Source of the DNA: Tetramitus jugosus
Taxonomy: Eukaryota > Heterolobosea > Eutetramitea > Acrasida > Vahlkampfiidae
Length of the DNA: 64,000 nt
Assembly (NCBI GenBank): GCA_937625935.1
Contig: OW569353.1
Coordinates: 186,001 to 250,000, forward strand
Reading direction: 5' to 3'
Numbering within the stretch: position 1 is the stretch's first letter; each line of letters starts with the position of its first letter. Positions 46,693 through 58,358 of the stretch are shown here, one piece after another. Made by a program: the position numbers and the translations under genes. The notes under the pieces are model-generated. The model did not search any database, had not been told where the DNA came from, and worked only from the letters and a program-made list of their open reading frames with translations.

Positions 46693-48279
46693 TTAGTCAA
46701 TCATAACATTCACAAACGAAGACAGAGATTCATCTGTCTGTATAAATTCTTCCAACTCCTCCAAAGGTAGATTGCCATTGTTGTCAGTGAGTGATAACGT
46801 AGTCAGACAGGGACTGTTCATACACAGTAACTTTAGCGCCGAGAGCGAAAAGGCATTTCCTCGGAGTCCAAGCTCCCTCACGGGTGTCGTGAAGGATGGT
46901 GCATTGTTATGTAATGTTCTCTCTCTTAACATATCAGGAAGATCCTTGAGAGAACAAGTTAGCACTGGAAGATCTGCTAATTGACGATAGACGAGCGCTG
47001 CAATGTGTTCGTTCGCCAAGGAACAGTTGTGTAAAATCAACCGTTTCACACAGGAAAACACTCTGAACATTAGTGAACAGAATGCGACGCTAATGGGAGT
47101 CTCTGACAACTCCAATCTCTCGAGTCGATAGTTTCCAGGAAAATTTTTCGGTATGTAACTGGGTAGTAAATAGCTCATGTTACTCACATTATACGGCAGT
47201 TGATTGCACATAAATGTCAAATTGGTGAGAGATTGACTCTGACAGAGTGAACTGAGAGCACCAGGTTCAGAAACAGCAGTCTTCATATACAAACTCCTCA
47301 GCCTATTACACTGACAAAGATATTGACAGACTTGAACGCCCAACCGACTCGCCACCACACTCAATCGCTTCAATTTCAGTGACATGATCACTTGGGTCAT
47401 TGGACTGCCGTCAGAGAGATCCACCGGCATACAATCTGACAAATCAAGCACCGTCAACTGGGGATGAAGTAAAATTAATCGACGCAGACCACACTCTGGC
47501 AGCGGTGTGTTGGAAAAGTTGAGTGATCGAATTTGGTGCTTTGGTTTTCTTGTTCGCCAATCCGTTAGCTCACTCACTCGTGGTTCCTCACTCAACACAC
47601 CCAAATCCTTCTCATTGGACGAAAAGTTCCAATAGCTCATATCCAGAGAGTGCAACACACGATTTCCAGCGTGCACAAACGGATTCAGATTGATATGACT
47701 AGGTGGCACAATATAATCTGAACAATCATTGACAAACTTGTGGTGCTTAATATGCTTCCATGGCAACATATGCATCATGTAAGACGAATGAGGAATATCG
47801 ATATTAATGACCCACAAGTTGGGAAACACGAGAAAGTGTTGTCGCAGTGGATCCTTGCGAAAATAGCCATAGAGCATTCGAATGATGCGCGAATGCCGAA
47901 TCTCATACTTGTTTTTCATCATTTCAGCATAATCTTCTTCATTCATTGTAGTAGCCGCAATTCCCATCTCAACATCACCATCGTCATGACCGTTGACGTG
48001 TGTCGCTGAATTTTCAGCAGCCGCAGCTCGAACGCCTGGATAATTTTGATCCGGGGAGTGTGGTGCCGCGAAATGTTCTCTAGGCCATAGAAAATCGTCA
48101 ACCGTGAGAACTAGCTTGAACGGTTCAGTAAAATCCAGAATCAATGATATGATATGATAGGGCAGAGAGGACACTAGTGAACGCAACTCTAATGTTGTGA
48201 GATTTCGGCGTTTGGCACTCATGCTCGCACTGGACCTATTACTCAGATTTTCACAACGTTGATAGGGACAGAATTTCAT
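46693..48279 (-). CDS. F-box-like / leucine-rich repeat protein
   Basis: One exon codes 528 residues. Residues 28-55 (LTTLELRSLVSSLPYHIISL) resemble the first helices of an F-box. The second half holds irregular LRRs (QIRSLNFSNTPLPECGLRRL, LTVLDLSDC, RLERLELSETPISVAFCSLM, VRELGLRGNAFSLSALKLL, LTTLSLTDNNGNLPLEELEE). An Ala-rich and acidic segment (about 80-115) lies between. This layout is usual for F-box/LRR substrate receptors of SCF ligases, though the F-box is weak. The 942-nt region upstream contains a decayed coding remnant. Confidence 0.65.
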   Translation of the reverse strand: MKFCPYQRCENLSNRSSASMSAKRRNLTTLELRSLVSSLPYHIISLILDFTEPFKLVLTVDDFLWPREHFAAPHSPDQNYPGVRAAAAENSATHVNGHDDGDVEMGIAATTMNEEDYAEMMKNKYEIRHSRIIRMLYGYFRKDPLRQHFLVFPNLWVINIDIPHSSYMMHMLPWKHIKHHKFVNDCSDYIVPPSHINLNPFVHAGNRVLHSLDMSYWNFSSNEKDLGVLSEEPRVSELTDWRTRKPKHQIRSLNFSNTPLPECGLRRLILLHPQLTVLDLSDCMPVDLSDGSPMTQVIMSLKLKRLSVVASRLGVQVCQYLCQCNRLRSLYMKTAVSEPGALSSLCQSQSLTNLTFMCNQLPYNVSNMSYLLPSYIPKNFPGNYRLERLELSETPISVAFCSLMFRVFSCVKRLILHNCSLANEHIAALVYRQLADLPVLTCSLKDLPDMLRERTLHNNAPSFTTPVRELGLRGNAFSLSALKLLCMNSPCLTTLSLTDNNGNLPLEELEEFIQTDESLSSFVNVMID

Positions 48280-48546
48280 CTCTTGTGGCGTGTGAGTGGT
48301 CCCAATGTGTGGTTGGTGTGTTGGTTGTTGTTACAATTGACAGTGTGGAATTTGATTTTTGGTTTTGATGGAACTGTCTGAAGTTGCGGTTTCAACAGAT
48401 TGGACCTTTGGTTTTCTCCTCGTTTCTCCTTTGGGTCTAAAAAAGAATTCCGGTATAGACTTAGGAGGCAACAGTTCCTTCCGGAGATATTAACCTTTCA
48501 AATGAATCAAGGCTCTCCTCCTTCATATGACCAGATTTGATCTCAG

Positions 48547-48949
48547 TTCAAATTGGGTGCATTTAAGATCAGATTCTGTATTCCTAGAGAAATTGTTGAG
48601 CTTAGGTCAGATCAAGAGGAGAAGGAATATCTCCACTTCACCTCTAGGAAAGTTTGAATTAATCTTTGGAGATGAACCACCTTAGACAACATCCGCTCCA
48701 TGAGATATGCTTTTGTAAGATGTTGAAGAGATTGTAACAATCTCGATCAAGAAAGCTCAATCGTTTCTGTTTCATTATACTTGCAAAGGAATCAACCAAT
48801 ACAAATTCAATCGATTACTCATGTTCAACAAGACGAGAACACTAGAAGGAAATTTGGATGAGGAGGAACGCTGGTTGCAATTGCGACAAGGAAGACTGTT
48901 CAATATTCGATTGAATATTTATGTGGGCGACGAGCATATATCAAGTTGA
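48547..48949 (+). pseudogene. Decayed coding remnant in the 48280-49221 gap
   Basis: The gap 48280-49221 has no intact gene. Bases 48547-48657 read as 36 protein-like codons (FKLGAFKIRFCIPREIVELR...) ending in TGA. A different frame, 48719-48949, gives about 76 codons (DVEEIVTISIKKAQSFLFHY...; EEERWLQLRQGRLFNIRLNI) ending in TGA. A short ATG frame at 48501 (MNQGSPPSYDQI) precedes both. The pieces lie in different frames, no GT-AG intron joins them in frame, and codon composition looks coding, so a degenerated gene is the simplest reading. The parent family is not recognised. Confidence 0.35.
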
Positions 48950-49221
48950 AAGAATATCACAGACAAGCATTCTCACATTTGACTGGCATACACACGATAT
49001 GATTGTAAATGCAAGTTAATAACTCTCCATTTGTCGAAGGGATCTTTTTACCCAGGTTTCAGTGAATACTGGAGGTTACAGGTTTAACTGATATTTTCAA
49101 GGCTTAAAACTTTGATTCGTTCACTCAATAGCTTAGATAAACTCTTTTTGGTTGTTTGGGGAAACGAGTTGATCGTAGCTGCAATAACGAGAGACTTTTA
49201 TTTCAATAAGGAACTATTGAT

Positions 49222-49647
49222 TTACTTTGACTCAATATAAGCCACTTCACTAAATACGTCTGATCCATCCAATTGTGTATTAGAGAACACGATTCTCATT
49301 GGTTGATTGGTTACAGTCCAATCAAATGTCTTTGTAGCATTCTTTGCTACATCAGAATTGTTCACCAATTTAATACATGTCTTGTAATCACGAACACTAA
49401 TGTATTGCAGATAGTCATTCTCTTTGATTAAACAAGCAACAATGTTTCCGCGAGATGATTTGAATCCTCCATAGAGGTGGACAGCCTTTGAGGTTGATGA
49501 TGGGTTGGGAACACGGCTGAAGAAGAATTCAGTTCGGCCAGTGATGGTTTTCTGGTTGAATTCACTGAATAGAGTGGCCTGTTTGACACAGAGAACACTA
49601 ACAGCAAGAGCACAGAGCACAGCAGCGACAACACAGATGACCTTCAT
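49222..49647 (-). CDS. Small secreted protein, unknown function
   Basis: The open frame is longer, but the ATG at 49647 begins a clear signal peptide (MKVICVVAAVLCALAVSVLC), giving 141 residues. The mature part is beta-rich, with repeated short strands (KAVHLYGGFKSSRGNIVACL, YLQYISVRDYKTCIKLVN, FDWTVTNQPMRIVFSNTQ), two Cys and two NxS/T sequons. It has no membrane anchor. It looks like a small extracellular or lysosomal beta-sandwich protein; the family is not recognised. It is divergent to the PhoD gene. Confidence 0.65.
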   Translation of the reverse strand: MKVICVVAAVLCALAVSVLCVKQATLFSEFNQKTITGRTEFFFSRVPNPSSTSKAVHLYGGFKSSRGNIVACLIKENDYLQYISVRDYKTCIKLVNNSDVAKNATKTFDWTVTNQPMRIVFSNTQLDGSDVFSEVAYIESK

Positions 49648-49909
49648 TTTGTTTTGTAATTGTTCGGATTCACGCCACCTGCTGCACGCGTGCTTAAAAA
49701 TTGTGCGTTTCCATTTGGCTATCAGATTCCCGAAGATTATCCCTTCTTGGAAGGATAATTCATTCTGACTGACCCTGAAGGACATTAGTTTCCAAGAAAG
49801 AAGTTCAACACAAGGGCAGCAACAACCAACGAATCATAACTGTAATTTTGGAGGGAAAAAGCGGGAATAACAAGAGGAATTGTGGTTCTGACCCACACGA
49901 AGAAAAATA

Positions 49910-51508
49910 ATGATAACCATTGGGCCAGTGATTGGACTTGTGACACCAACCACTGCTCGAGTTTTATTTGAAACATCGATTGACTTGGATGAATTACAAA
50001 TTTCATTGGCACCTGTCAAAAGTCGAACGGCACCTGTAAAACTTGCTGTTGATGACGGTTCTGGCTTGATATCCACAACAAGCAATCAAGAACCCTGTTC
50101 TGATGAAAATTGTGATTCTTTTCATGTGCCTGAATCAAGTAACTCAATCCTTAAGACAGTGCAAAGAGTGAAAGCTAACCGAGCCATTGCCGTTCAGTTT
50201 GACGCTCTGTTGCCCGATACCAACTACACATTTTGTTTTTGTGATGCAAGGATTGATTTTTCAGATGTGCCAGAATCTGTCTTTCGAACCCCTTCTGATA
50301 ACGATGTGAGTAAGCACATAGCCTTTGTGAGTTGCAACTATCCAGAGAGAATGGGAAAGAAAAATCTTTGGAAAGACCTTGCTGATCGAGCTTGCTTCAT
50401 CGTTGGCCAAGACCAGAGAATTGAATTGATCATACACGGTGGTGATCAGGTATGCCGTATTTGAACTACCACAATATTTGCTTAATATTTAACATAATTT
50501 CGTTTTTAGATATACTCAGACGATGGTCATGACGCCTATCCAAATTGCCTGCAGAGAATCGAAGAGAAAGGATTGTCTCATATCAGTCAAGATGACTTGG
50601 AGTACATGCTCGAGGAATACAGAAAGATGTATAGAAGTGTCTGGTCTATGGAGCACCAAAAGAGAGCAATGGCCAATGCAAGCAACATCATGATTTGTGA
50701 CGACCACGACTACTTTGACGATGCAGGTTCACTTGAGCCCCACTGGAACCCTCATTCAAAGGAACATTTGATTGCTCGAATTGCAAGACAAGTCTACTGG
50801 GAGTATCAGAGACAATTGTTAGAGGATATACCATTCGATGACTCTACTCGGATGCAAGAACATTTTTGGAAAAGAAGTGAAGGTTACTCGCAAAATATTC
50901 ATCCAAGGATAGGTTTACTCATGCTTGATCTGAGAGCAGGAAGGATGTTTGATCGAAGCATAGAAGAACCCTTTTTGGGTAAGAGTCAGTGGCAAGACAT
51001 TGAAAATGAGTTCAAGAATGAATTTTGGAGGAAAGATGTCTTACTAGTTGTAACGCCTGTTCCATTTGTCTTTTTGGGGCCAAACACCTGTGACTTTTGG
51101 GTAAGAGTCAGCGACTACCTAAACGACTTAATGGATCAATGGGCATACAGGGAGCATCGAGAAGAACAACGACGCTTTTTGAACCTGTTGAAGCAATGGA
51201 AGGAACAGAAGGAAGGTAGAGAGGTTTTGATCGTGGCAGGTGATGCTCACTTTGGTTTTGAGAGCAAGGTTTTGAACAGTGATGGCAGCTTGTTCTGTCG
51301 TCAGTTTACTTCGTCTGGTATCACAAATGCTCCTCCACCATATTTGGCAACATCAGGTATTTATTATTTGAGCAGATTTGAGGACACGGTCAACGAGGAT
51401 TACAAGTTTACTCACACGAGTTGGATAACCACACAAAACTATGGAATCATATCTTTGGATTACCTTGACGCTGAACAGCCAACTTGCTCTGTGAAGCACA
51501 TTGTTTAG
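49910..51508 (+). CDS. PhoD-like metallophosphatase, 2 exons
   Basis: Exons 49910-50449 and 50510-51508 (540+999 nt, 512 residues) are joined by a 60-nt phase-0 intron that reunites the metal motif HGGDQ-IYSDDGHD. PhoD-family landmarks are FVSCNYPERM, HGGDQIY, MICDDHDYFDD, LLMLDLRAGRMFD and IVAGDAHFGFES, which carry the Asp/His ligands of the metal centre. PhoD enzymes are phosphodiesterases/alkaline phosphatases. The usual Tat or secretory signal is absent and the protein starts MITIGPVIGLVTPTTARVLF (a Fn3-like N-domain), so it is probably cytosolic, like some fungal and protist members. Substrate unknown. Confidence 0.87.
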
Positions 51509-51661
51509 GTATCATGAATCCACAAATGAAAAAATGTTTGGTAGACATTGTCGCACTGCTCAAAAACAGTAAAACGGAGAACGTTCAAGACATCCCGTCA
51601 ACGGAGTAATTGTGACCACCAACGAACCAATTTTGAAAAGAAAGAGAAAAAAAGAAGGAAA

Positions 51662-53118
51662 ATGACAATCACCAGATCTCCCATCCGACTGTTTATTGTT
51701 GGTGCTGGAAACAGAGGCAAGGTATACTCTCGTTATCCACTTGAAAAACCTGATTTGTGTTCCCTCGTCGGTATTGCTGAACCGCGCAAACGAGTCGTTG
51801 AAACATTCAAGCAGGAATTTTCATCTACGATTCGCGACGATTTGATTTTTGGCGATTGGAAGGAACTCCAAAAGCTTTCAGCTGAAGAGCTACAAGAAAG
51901 GTTTCTGAGCCATGTAGATGCTGTTGTGATCTGTCTCCAAGATCGCATGCATTATGAGGCATGTTTGTGGTTTGCTGATTTGAAGTGTCATATTCTGTTG
52001 GAAAAGCCAATGGCACTCACTGTCCAAGAATGTCATGGAATTTATGAGGCTGTGGAGAGAAATGGAATTTTGTTTGCTGTGGGTCATGTGCTGCGTTACA
52101 GCGAAGTTACACAACAGGTGAAGAAGTTGATTCTAGAGGGAGGCATTGGTCAAATTATGCACATTCAACATTTGGAGCCTGTCGGTCATTTTGTAAGTTA
52201 CTTTGAGTTTGTTATTGTGGGTCGGTTTAATTTTGCTAATAGCTTCTTTGTCTATTTTGTCGATCGTGTAAACAGCATTTTGCTCATTCGTATGTGAGAG
52301 GCAACTGGAAAAACACGGAGACATCGTGCTTTTCTTTGATGGCAAAGAGTTGTCATGACATTGATTGGTTGTGCTATGTCATGAGTGAACCAAGAAAGAC
52401 TGTCAGCCCAGATAAGATCTCCTCGTTTGGAAGCTTGCTGCACTTCAAGAAAGAGAATAAGCCTGAAGATGCTACGGAGAGATGTTTGGACTGCCCAGCA
52501 CATGTTGAAAGAAATTGTGCCTACTCTGCAAAGAAGATTTATTTGGAAAGAGTTGAGCGAGGTGTGATCACTTGGCCTGTTCATATTATTGTGTCTTCTG
52601 GGGAGATTCCAGATATCGAGAACGTCACTGATGCTCTCAGAAATTCTGATTATGGAAAGTGTGTCTACGGAGATTGTGATAATGACGTTGTCGATAATCA
52701 AGTAGTGAACATTATGTTTGACAATGGTGCGACTTGTGCATTCTCTATGGTGGCATTCACTCAAGAGATTTGTGAACGTCAGACGAGAATCCATGGTACC
52801 AAGGGTCAAATCGAAGTGAAAGGAAATCTGTTGGTTCACACAAACTTTGTGTCAGGAGAAGTGAAGGAGTACAATTTTGACGATATGGATAGAGAAGAGG
52901 CACCAAAGACCACTATGAAGAATCATGGCTACGCCGACTATTTCCTTATGAAGCAGTTTATTGAGTCTGTAAATACTGGTGATCCTTCGAAGCTTTTATC
53001 AGATGCGAAGGAAACACTGCAATCACACTTGGCAGTTTTTGCTGCCGAAGATTCCAGAACTACCCAAACAACTATCGATTTCAAGCAATGGCTGGCAAAG
53101 AATAATTGCTTCCCATGA
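51662..53118 (+). CDS. Gfo/Idh/MocA family oxidoreductase, 2 exons
   Basis: Exons 51662-52192 and 52276-53118 (531+843 nt, 457 residues) are joined by an 83-nt intron; the junction restores GHF-HFAHSYVRGNW. The Rossmann domain has GAGNRGKVYSRY, DAVVICLQDRMHYE and the EKP motif LEKPMALT. The second domain has SCHDIDWLCYV with the catalytic-type HD, a Cys cluster CLDCPAHVERNC and the DNQVVNIMFDNGATCAFSMV strand. The family oxidises or reduces sugars and inositols with NAD(P). This subgroup (Cys cluster, AHSYVRGNW) is seen in bacteria and protists; the substrate is not determined. It lies 153 nt after PhoD on the same strand. Confidence 0.87.
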
Positions 53119-53153
53119 GTCAATCCCGAATAAAGTGTGTTGGATAGTCGTAG

Positions 53154-55654
53154 TTAGTCATCTTCCGACTCCACATCATTTGCTCCCATTGAATGGAATA
53201 TCTTGCTAAATGCTCTACTCTTCATTAGATTTGGCGGAATATACGAATCCACTCGTTCTGAGTCAACGTCTTTCTCATCTTTATCCTTACCATTCTCACT
53301 GATAGTCTTGAGTTGAATAAAGTCGGAAGGAGGAGTTAATAAAGCAGCATCGTCATCGTCATCATCCAGCTGAGGTTTGGGTTCCTTCACAATACTAACA
53401 AGCACAAATTTGAAAGGAACCATAGTCGAAGGAAGAGCCCAAGCAAATTGTTCCTTTGTAGTGTTTTCGGCTCTACGTTCAAGAACTTTCAAAGAATTCA
53501 CCACTCTCTCCTTAAAAATTTCACTATCCATTCCATCTTCACTGCTTGTGAAATAGGATACAAATGTTGGAATAAGAGGCATCAGCGTACCAGTGATAAT
53601 TGCCATTAAATTGTTATCGGTAATTTTTTGGAAAATCTTTGTATCATGAGAGGCAGCAGCAACGTAGAAGATACCAAGAGCAAACCTATAAAGATTACGA
53701 TTGTTAGAATGTGCATAATTCAATGTGGATCAAATGACTGACACGAAATTACTTACAGAGTAATCATGACTTGAATGAGAATTCTTCTCGTAATATCAGG
53801 TAACTTTGTCATTTCAGCGACCTTTGCAAAAGTTGTCCACTTGAGTGGCATCACATACTTTCGCTCTCTCAACAGTAGGAGATCACTCTTCATTTGATTT
53901 TCATCACATTTTCGAAGATACTTGTTCGTAGCCAAAATTCTTGGCATATTCAATGATCCTCTCTGAGTGACAATTCTGTTTTTCAATGTAATGTATGGCT
54001 TCTCGACATCGATTGTAAATTTGTAAAACACACCAATAATGGATGCCGCGTACGTGTATGTTGACAGATATTCCGTGTTCAACAAAATGTTCACCAATGT
54101 CGTAGACAAGAACCTTGTTGCTACTCGTCCGGCTCTGAGGGATATGAGAATGAGTGTCGCATTCCATACAACTGCCAACAGCCAAGATCTAACAATTAAA
54201 GCAAAAGCCAATGTTTTTCGTAGCTTTGGTTTCTTGCAATCTTGATTCAACAACTGATAATCGTCATCACTCTGGACATTGACTTGTGTTGCCTTGACAT
54301 CCGTGTACGCAATGAGTCTCGAATAGAGCCAAAAGCTGACTGATACTGGCTTCTTCAGTAAATACCACAACATGATGACTCCAAACGAGAGCCACAGAAT
54401 GATAAACAGAGTAAGCTTAAATGGTCCCAATGTTTCTGGATAAACAAAAATGGTCATGACCACAATTACTGCCACAGCAAAAAGACTCAACATAAACGCC
54501 ACCAAGTACATGATCAATTGCGCATAAAGTGGAAATGCAGGCTTGAGCTTCAAATGCTTCTCTCTCGTTGCATTTCTATAAATCTTGTACACAGTCAATA
54601 AAATATTCACACCAATCAGTGCAAAGGTCGCAATCATCATTGACAGTTCCTTGGCATTGAATCCAAAGAACAAATTGGCAAAATGACTCTCTTCATTGTT
54701 CAATGGCCAATGCGTCGGCACAAATGTCGAAATGATACTCAGTGAATACACGAGAGCAAACACGAGCATCAACCAAAGACTGTCCCAAAATCGAAAATTC
54801 GTCTTCCATTTTCTCGATATACCAGGTATGATACTCTGCCAATAGGGTGGATTCGACAGTGCATCACTCACATACCTGTGCTTGCCCACACGCCTTATAT
54901 GATACAATTTCAAATTGACATAGTACGTGAATGCCACAACGACAACAACATGCAGCACAGACAACAAATTATCCAACAATAGCTGCGGTTTGTTCGCTGT
55001 TGTGGTCAATGTCTGATTCGTGTACATGTCCAAACAATTGAACGTTTGATACGCAGAGGCATCCACTCTCACAATTGCACTATTCTCAAGCACAGGAGTG
55101 CACAGCTTTAGTTGATCATACTTTGCATTTGGCTTGAACTGAGCAATGCTCGTTTCATTGAGAATGGCCTCACCAAACACACTGAGCTCTTGAACCTTTT
55201 TTGATTTTTTCTTTGGCAAGACCACATTCTCTCTCAATTCCATCGTCACAAACTCAAATCTCTCCGTAATGGTAGAGAAACTGTACAGAGCGGCATAAGG
55301 CTTCAAAAAGAGCAATGTCTCATACATGATGAGATAGACGTGATCGATTGGAAGCACAGACTTGTTCTTTACAATGGACATGACCACCATTTGAGTGTTT
55401 TTTTGTTGCAGTTGCTTGTGAAGTGCATTGACTGAATCTTGAGTAAAGTAACGAGTGGGAATCGCAGCAGCAGCAGCACTGCTATGAACAGCAGATGTTG
55501 TTATTGTTGTTATGGTTGTTGTTGTGGTCGAGTTGGATCCATGAGTGAACGGTAGTAGAGTGAGAGCTACGATTGCTATTGTCGTCAACAGAAGAAGAAG
55601 AGCATGCTGTGAGAGTGGTCGTGGTCGTAGGGAGGAGGAGGAGGGTAGTTTCAT
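53154..55654 (-). CDS. Polytopic membrane protein, unknown function, 2 exons
   Basis: Exons 55654-53757 and 53685-53154 (1898+532 nt, 809 residues) are joined by a 71-nt GT-AG intron. The join completes a membrane helix (ILIQVMITL-FALGIFYVAAAS). A signal peptide/anchor (LLLLLTTIAIVALTLL) leads to a Thr/Ala-rich then lumenal region of about 170 residues with sequons. About nine membrane helices follow (e.g. VLHVVVVVAFTYYVNLKL, SLWLMLVFALVYSLSIISTF, IIVVMTIFVYP-type spans). The cytosolic C-terminus is acidic (QLDDDDDDAALL, NDVESEDD). The layout (lumenal N-domain, then bundle) recalls GOST/Wntless-like proteins, but no motif proves this. Function unknown. Confidence 0.7.
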
Positions 55655-55859
55655 CAATAAAGCTACAGGTGGCGAAGAATAAATACTTCACGTGCACGGA
55701 TATTATTATTTCGTTGGAGAGGGAGTCGTGTGTGTGGGTTGGAATCGTCGTTGCTGAGGTGTCAACAGGTATTGTTTCGCGGATATTTGGTTTCCGATAA
55801 TAATCCCGGTTCAGCGAAAATCGATAAAGTTCAACAAAAAAAAAATAGTCGAGACGAGA

Positions 55860-58340
55860 ATGGTTCAACGAGCAACCAAGAATGATGATGATCTGGATCA
55901 ACAAAACAACAACAACATGAGTGATGAAGAGGAAGATTTTACTCGTGACAATGAAAGTGATGAAGAAGAACTCCCAACCACCATCTCTGATGAACAATTG
56001 GAAATTTTGACACAAAAATTGGCGGCAAACATGTACGATTACAGTACGCATGTTTCCCTGATTCAAGCGTATCGTCAACGCTCTCAATATACTGAACTGA
56101 GAAAAGCGCGCGAAACCATGCTTCAAATTTTCCCGCTCAATGAAAATCAGTGGTATCAGTGGTTGCAGGATGAGTGTGCCATGATTGAGTCAGAAGAGGA
56201 TAGAGAGGCGATTGAATATGTGAAGAATCTGTATCGTACGGCATTGGGAGAATCAGAGATGATGCCTCGTGTCTGGAAATCATTTCTTTCTTTTTGTGAA
56301 CAGTTTGAGAGTGATGAGAGTGTGCTTGCACAAGTGTTGGAACAATGCGTCAACTCGGTGGGGTATCATATGAGACAGGGTTGTGTGTTCTGGGATCTCT
56401 ATCGTGATTTTGTAAAGGACAGTGATGAAAGTGTGAGAGCTCTGTGGAAGAGACAGTTGAGCATACCTCACTTGCAATTTAAACAGACCAAGAGAGCGTA
56501 CGAAGAGTGGGAGAGTGACAAAGTAAAGCAAAAGGAGTTGTTGTCTGATCCCTGTGTCGTGCAAACGATATCTTTGCTCAAACAGAGAAAAAAGCTTGAA
56601 AAGTGGATTCGCAACACACCAAAGGACGGTGCACCATCGAAGAATCTGTTGAATCATTGGCTCAACTACATTCAGTTTGAAAAGAAACAATTTTTGATCA
56701 ATAGTACAAACGAGGAAACGAAACACCTAGGAATACAGTACATGATCTGTTTCTTTGAACGGATCGTGAAAGAGTGTTGCCTCAGTGATACGCTATGGAT
56801 TGAATATTTAAAGTTTTTGGAGTCAAGAGGCTCAGAATGTATCAATAAGCTAATTCCACTGTGTCACCGAGCGACACGAAACTGCATGTGGAATTCTTCA
56901 CTGTGGGTAGCTTATATCACTTTTCTGGAGTATAGTTATCAGGGTGTGGATCAAGGAATTGATCTCGCGTATAACCAAATATATTCCATATACAGTAGAG
57001 CAATGCAATCAGGCCAGATGGCTACGTGCAATGATTATGTTCAGGTTATCGCTGCCTATTGTTCATTTATGAGGAGACGCTATCAGCAATTGATTGCACC
57101 TACAGAGACAACTGATCAGAAGAAAACAGAGCTACGAGAAGAGCTGCGCAATTTGTTCGATACGAGTGTTTCCTACATTTATGACTACTTTCCTTCGACA
57201 CCGGATAAGGTGTGCATCCTGGAGAGAATGTGGGCATCTGCAGAAGCAACCTTGTTTGATAACATGGACAAGGCGAGAGAAATTTTTGCATATGTAACAC
57301 AAGCATATGGATCGTCTGAACCCACATTGTGGTTGAACTATGCTCAATTTGAGCAAACTCATTCCAAGGATTTCAATTTGGTACATCAAATATATTATCA
57401 AGCGTTCCTCCGCCTTGAGAATCCTAGAGCCAAAAGATTGATTGCATCGTATTGGTTACACACTGAAAGAGAACATGGTTCAATTGGTACACTACTGTTC
57501 GCAGAACAAATTACAAGAGATTTGATGGCTCATGGTAGTCACAAATCTGAAGACGAGGGTCAGAAAGAGCGGGCAGTACCTGAATCTAAACCACTCAAAC
57601 GACCTACTAGTCAAACGAATCATATCACTCAACCTGTCGTTGAAGCGAAGGACGAAAATGATAAACCGAGCACCACACGTGATGTTGACTCTCAATCAAT
57701 GCATGACACAAAGCAGAAATCGAACAAGAGAGATAGGAGCGAATATGAAGCTAATGAGCAAAAGGAAACCGCGACAAGCAGTGATCGGAAGTCAAAAACT
57801 CAAAACAAGTTGCAGTTGAGAGGTCCAGGTAATGAACAATTAACTTTGTTTATTCTCAATTTGGCTTATAATGTCGATGAGAAAGCATTGGGTCAACTCT
57901 TTGAACAGCACAATTGCCATGTGGAAGATGTTCGGATCATGAGAGATCGAAGAGGCGCCTCTAAGGGAATCGGCTTTGTCGAAATGAAGGATGAGAAATC
58001 TGTGACAGAAGGGCTCAAACTTCATGGAACAGAGCTACAGAAGAGAGTTATCAAGGTGGAACGATCTGATCCAGAGAAAGGCAAGAAAAATCAAGGTAGT
58101 AGTAATCAATCTATTGATTCCGAGCGTCCAGCCAAGAAGGCGAGAACGAGTCACGAGCCAGCCAAGAAGAAGAGTGGATTGATGATTCCCCGAGCAGCAC
58201 TCTTCAACAAGCCAAGTGCCAAGGTGACGAAGAGCACTCACTCAGTAGTACAACAATCTGCACCAGTTCAACAACAGGAACAGTCCGAACAAAAAGGCGA
58301 GATGTCCAATGAGGACTTTCGCTCCATGTTAGGAATGTAA
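55860..58340 (+). CDS. SART3: SART3/Prp24-like U4/U6 snRNP assembly factor
   Basis: One exon codes 826 residues. After an acidic N-terminus, residues about 55-570 are HAT (half-TPR) repeats with the W/Y spacing (VWKSFLSFCEQFES, LLNHWLNYIQFEKKQF, LWIEYLKFLE, SLWVAYITFLEYS, LWLNYAQFEQTHSKDFNLVH). A charged linker is followed by one RRM (660-735: LFILNLAYNVDEKALGQLF, RGASKGIGFVEMK). The C-terminus SNEDFRSMLGM matches the Lsm2-8-interaction motif of Prp24/SART3 (SNxDFRxMxx). SART3 normally has two RRMs; only one is visible here. The role is to reanneal U4 and U6 snRNAs for spliceosome recycling. Confidence 0.87.
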   Translation: MVQRATKNDDDLDQQNNNNMSDEEEDFTRDNESDEEELPTTISDEQLEILTQKLAANMYDYSTHVSLIQAYRQRSQYTELRKARETMLQIFPLNENQWYQWLQDECAMIESEEDREAIEYVKNLYRTALGESEMMPRVWKSFLSFCEQFESDESVLAQVLEQCVNSVGYHMRQGCVFWDLYRDFVKDSDESVRALWKRQLSIPHLQFKQTKRAYEEWESDKVKQKELLSDPCVVQTISLLKQRKKLEKWIRNTPKDGAPSKNLLNHWLNYIQFEKKQFLINSTNEETKHLGIQYMICFFERIVKECCLSDTLWIEYLKFLESRGSECINKLIPLCHRATRNCMWNSSLWVAYITFLEYSYQGVDQGIDLAYNQIYSIYSRAMQSGQMATCNDYVQVIAAYCSFMRRRYQQLIAPTETTDQKKTELREELRNLFDTSVSYIYDYFPSTPDKVCILERMWASAEATLFDNMDKAREIFAYVTQAYGSSEPTLWLNYAQFEQTHSKDFNLVHQIYYQAFLRLENPRAKRLIASYWLHTEREHGSIGTLLFAEQITRDLMAHGSHKSEDEGQKERAVPESKPLKRPTSQTNHITQPVVEAKDENDKPSTTRDVDSQSMHDTKQKSNKRDRSEYEANEQKETATSSDRKSKTQNKLQLRGPGNEQLTLFILNLAYNVDEKALGQLFEQHNCHVEDVRIMRDRRGASKGIGFVEMKDEKSVTEGLKLHGTELQKRVIKVERSDPEKGKKNQGSSNQSIDSERPAKKARTSHEPAKKKSGLMIPRAALFNKPSAKVTKSTHSVVQQSAPVQQQEQSEQKGEMSNEDFRSMLGM

Positions 58341-58358
58341 AAGGAAAAAGATTTTTTA

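Noticed and set aside
49910-53118. PhoD and Gfo/Idh genes as a bacterial-type operon
   Set aside because: They are adjacent on one strand but each has its own leader and introns; no evidence of cotranscription.
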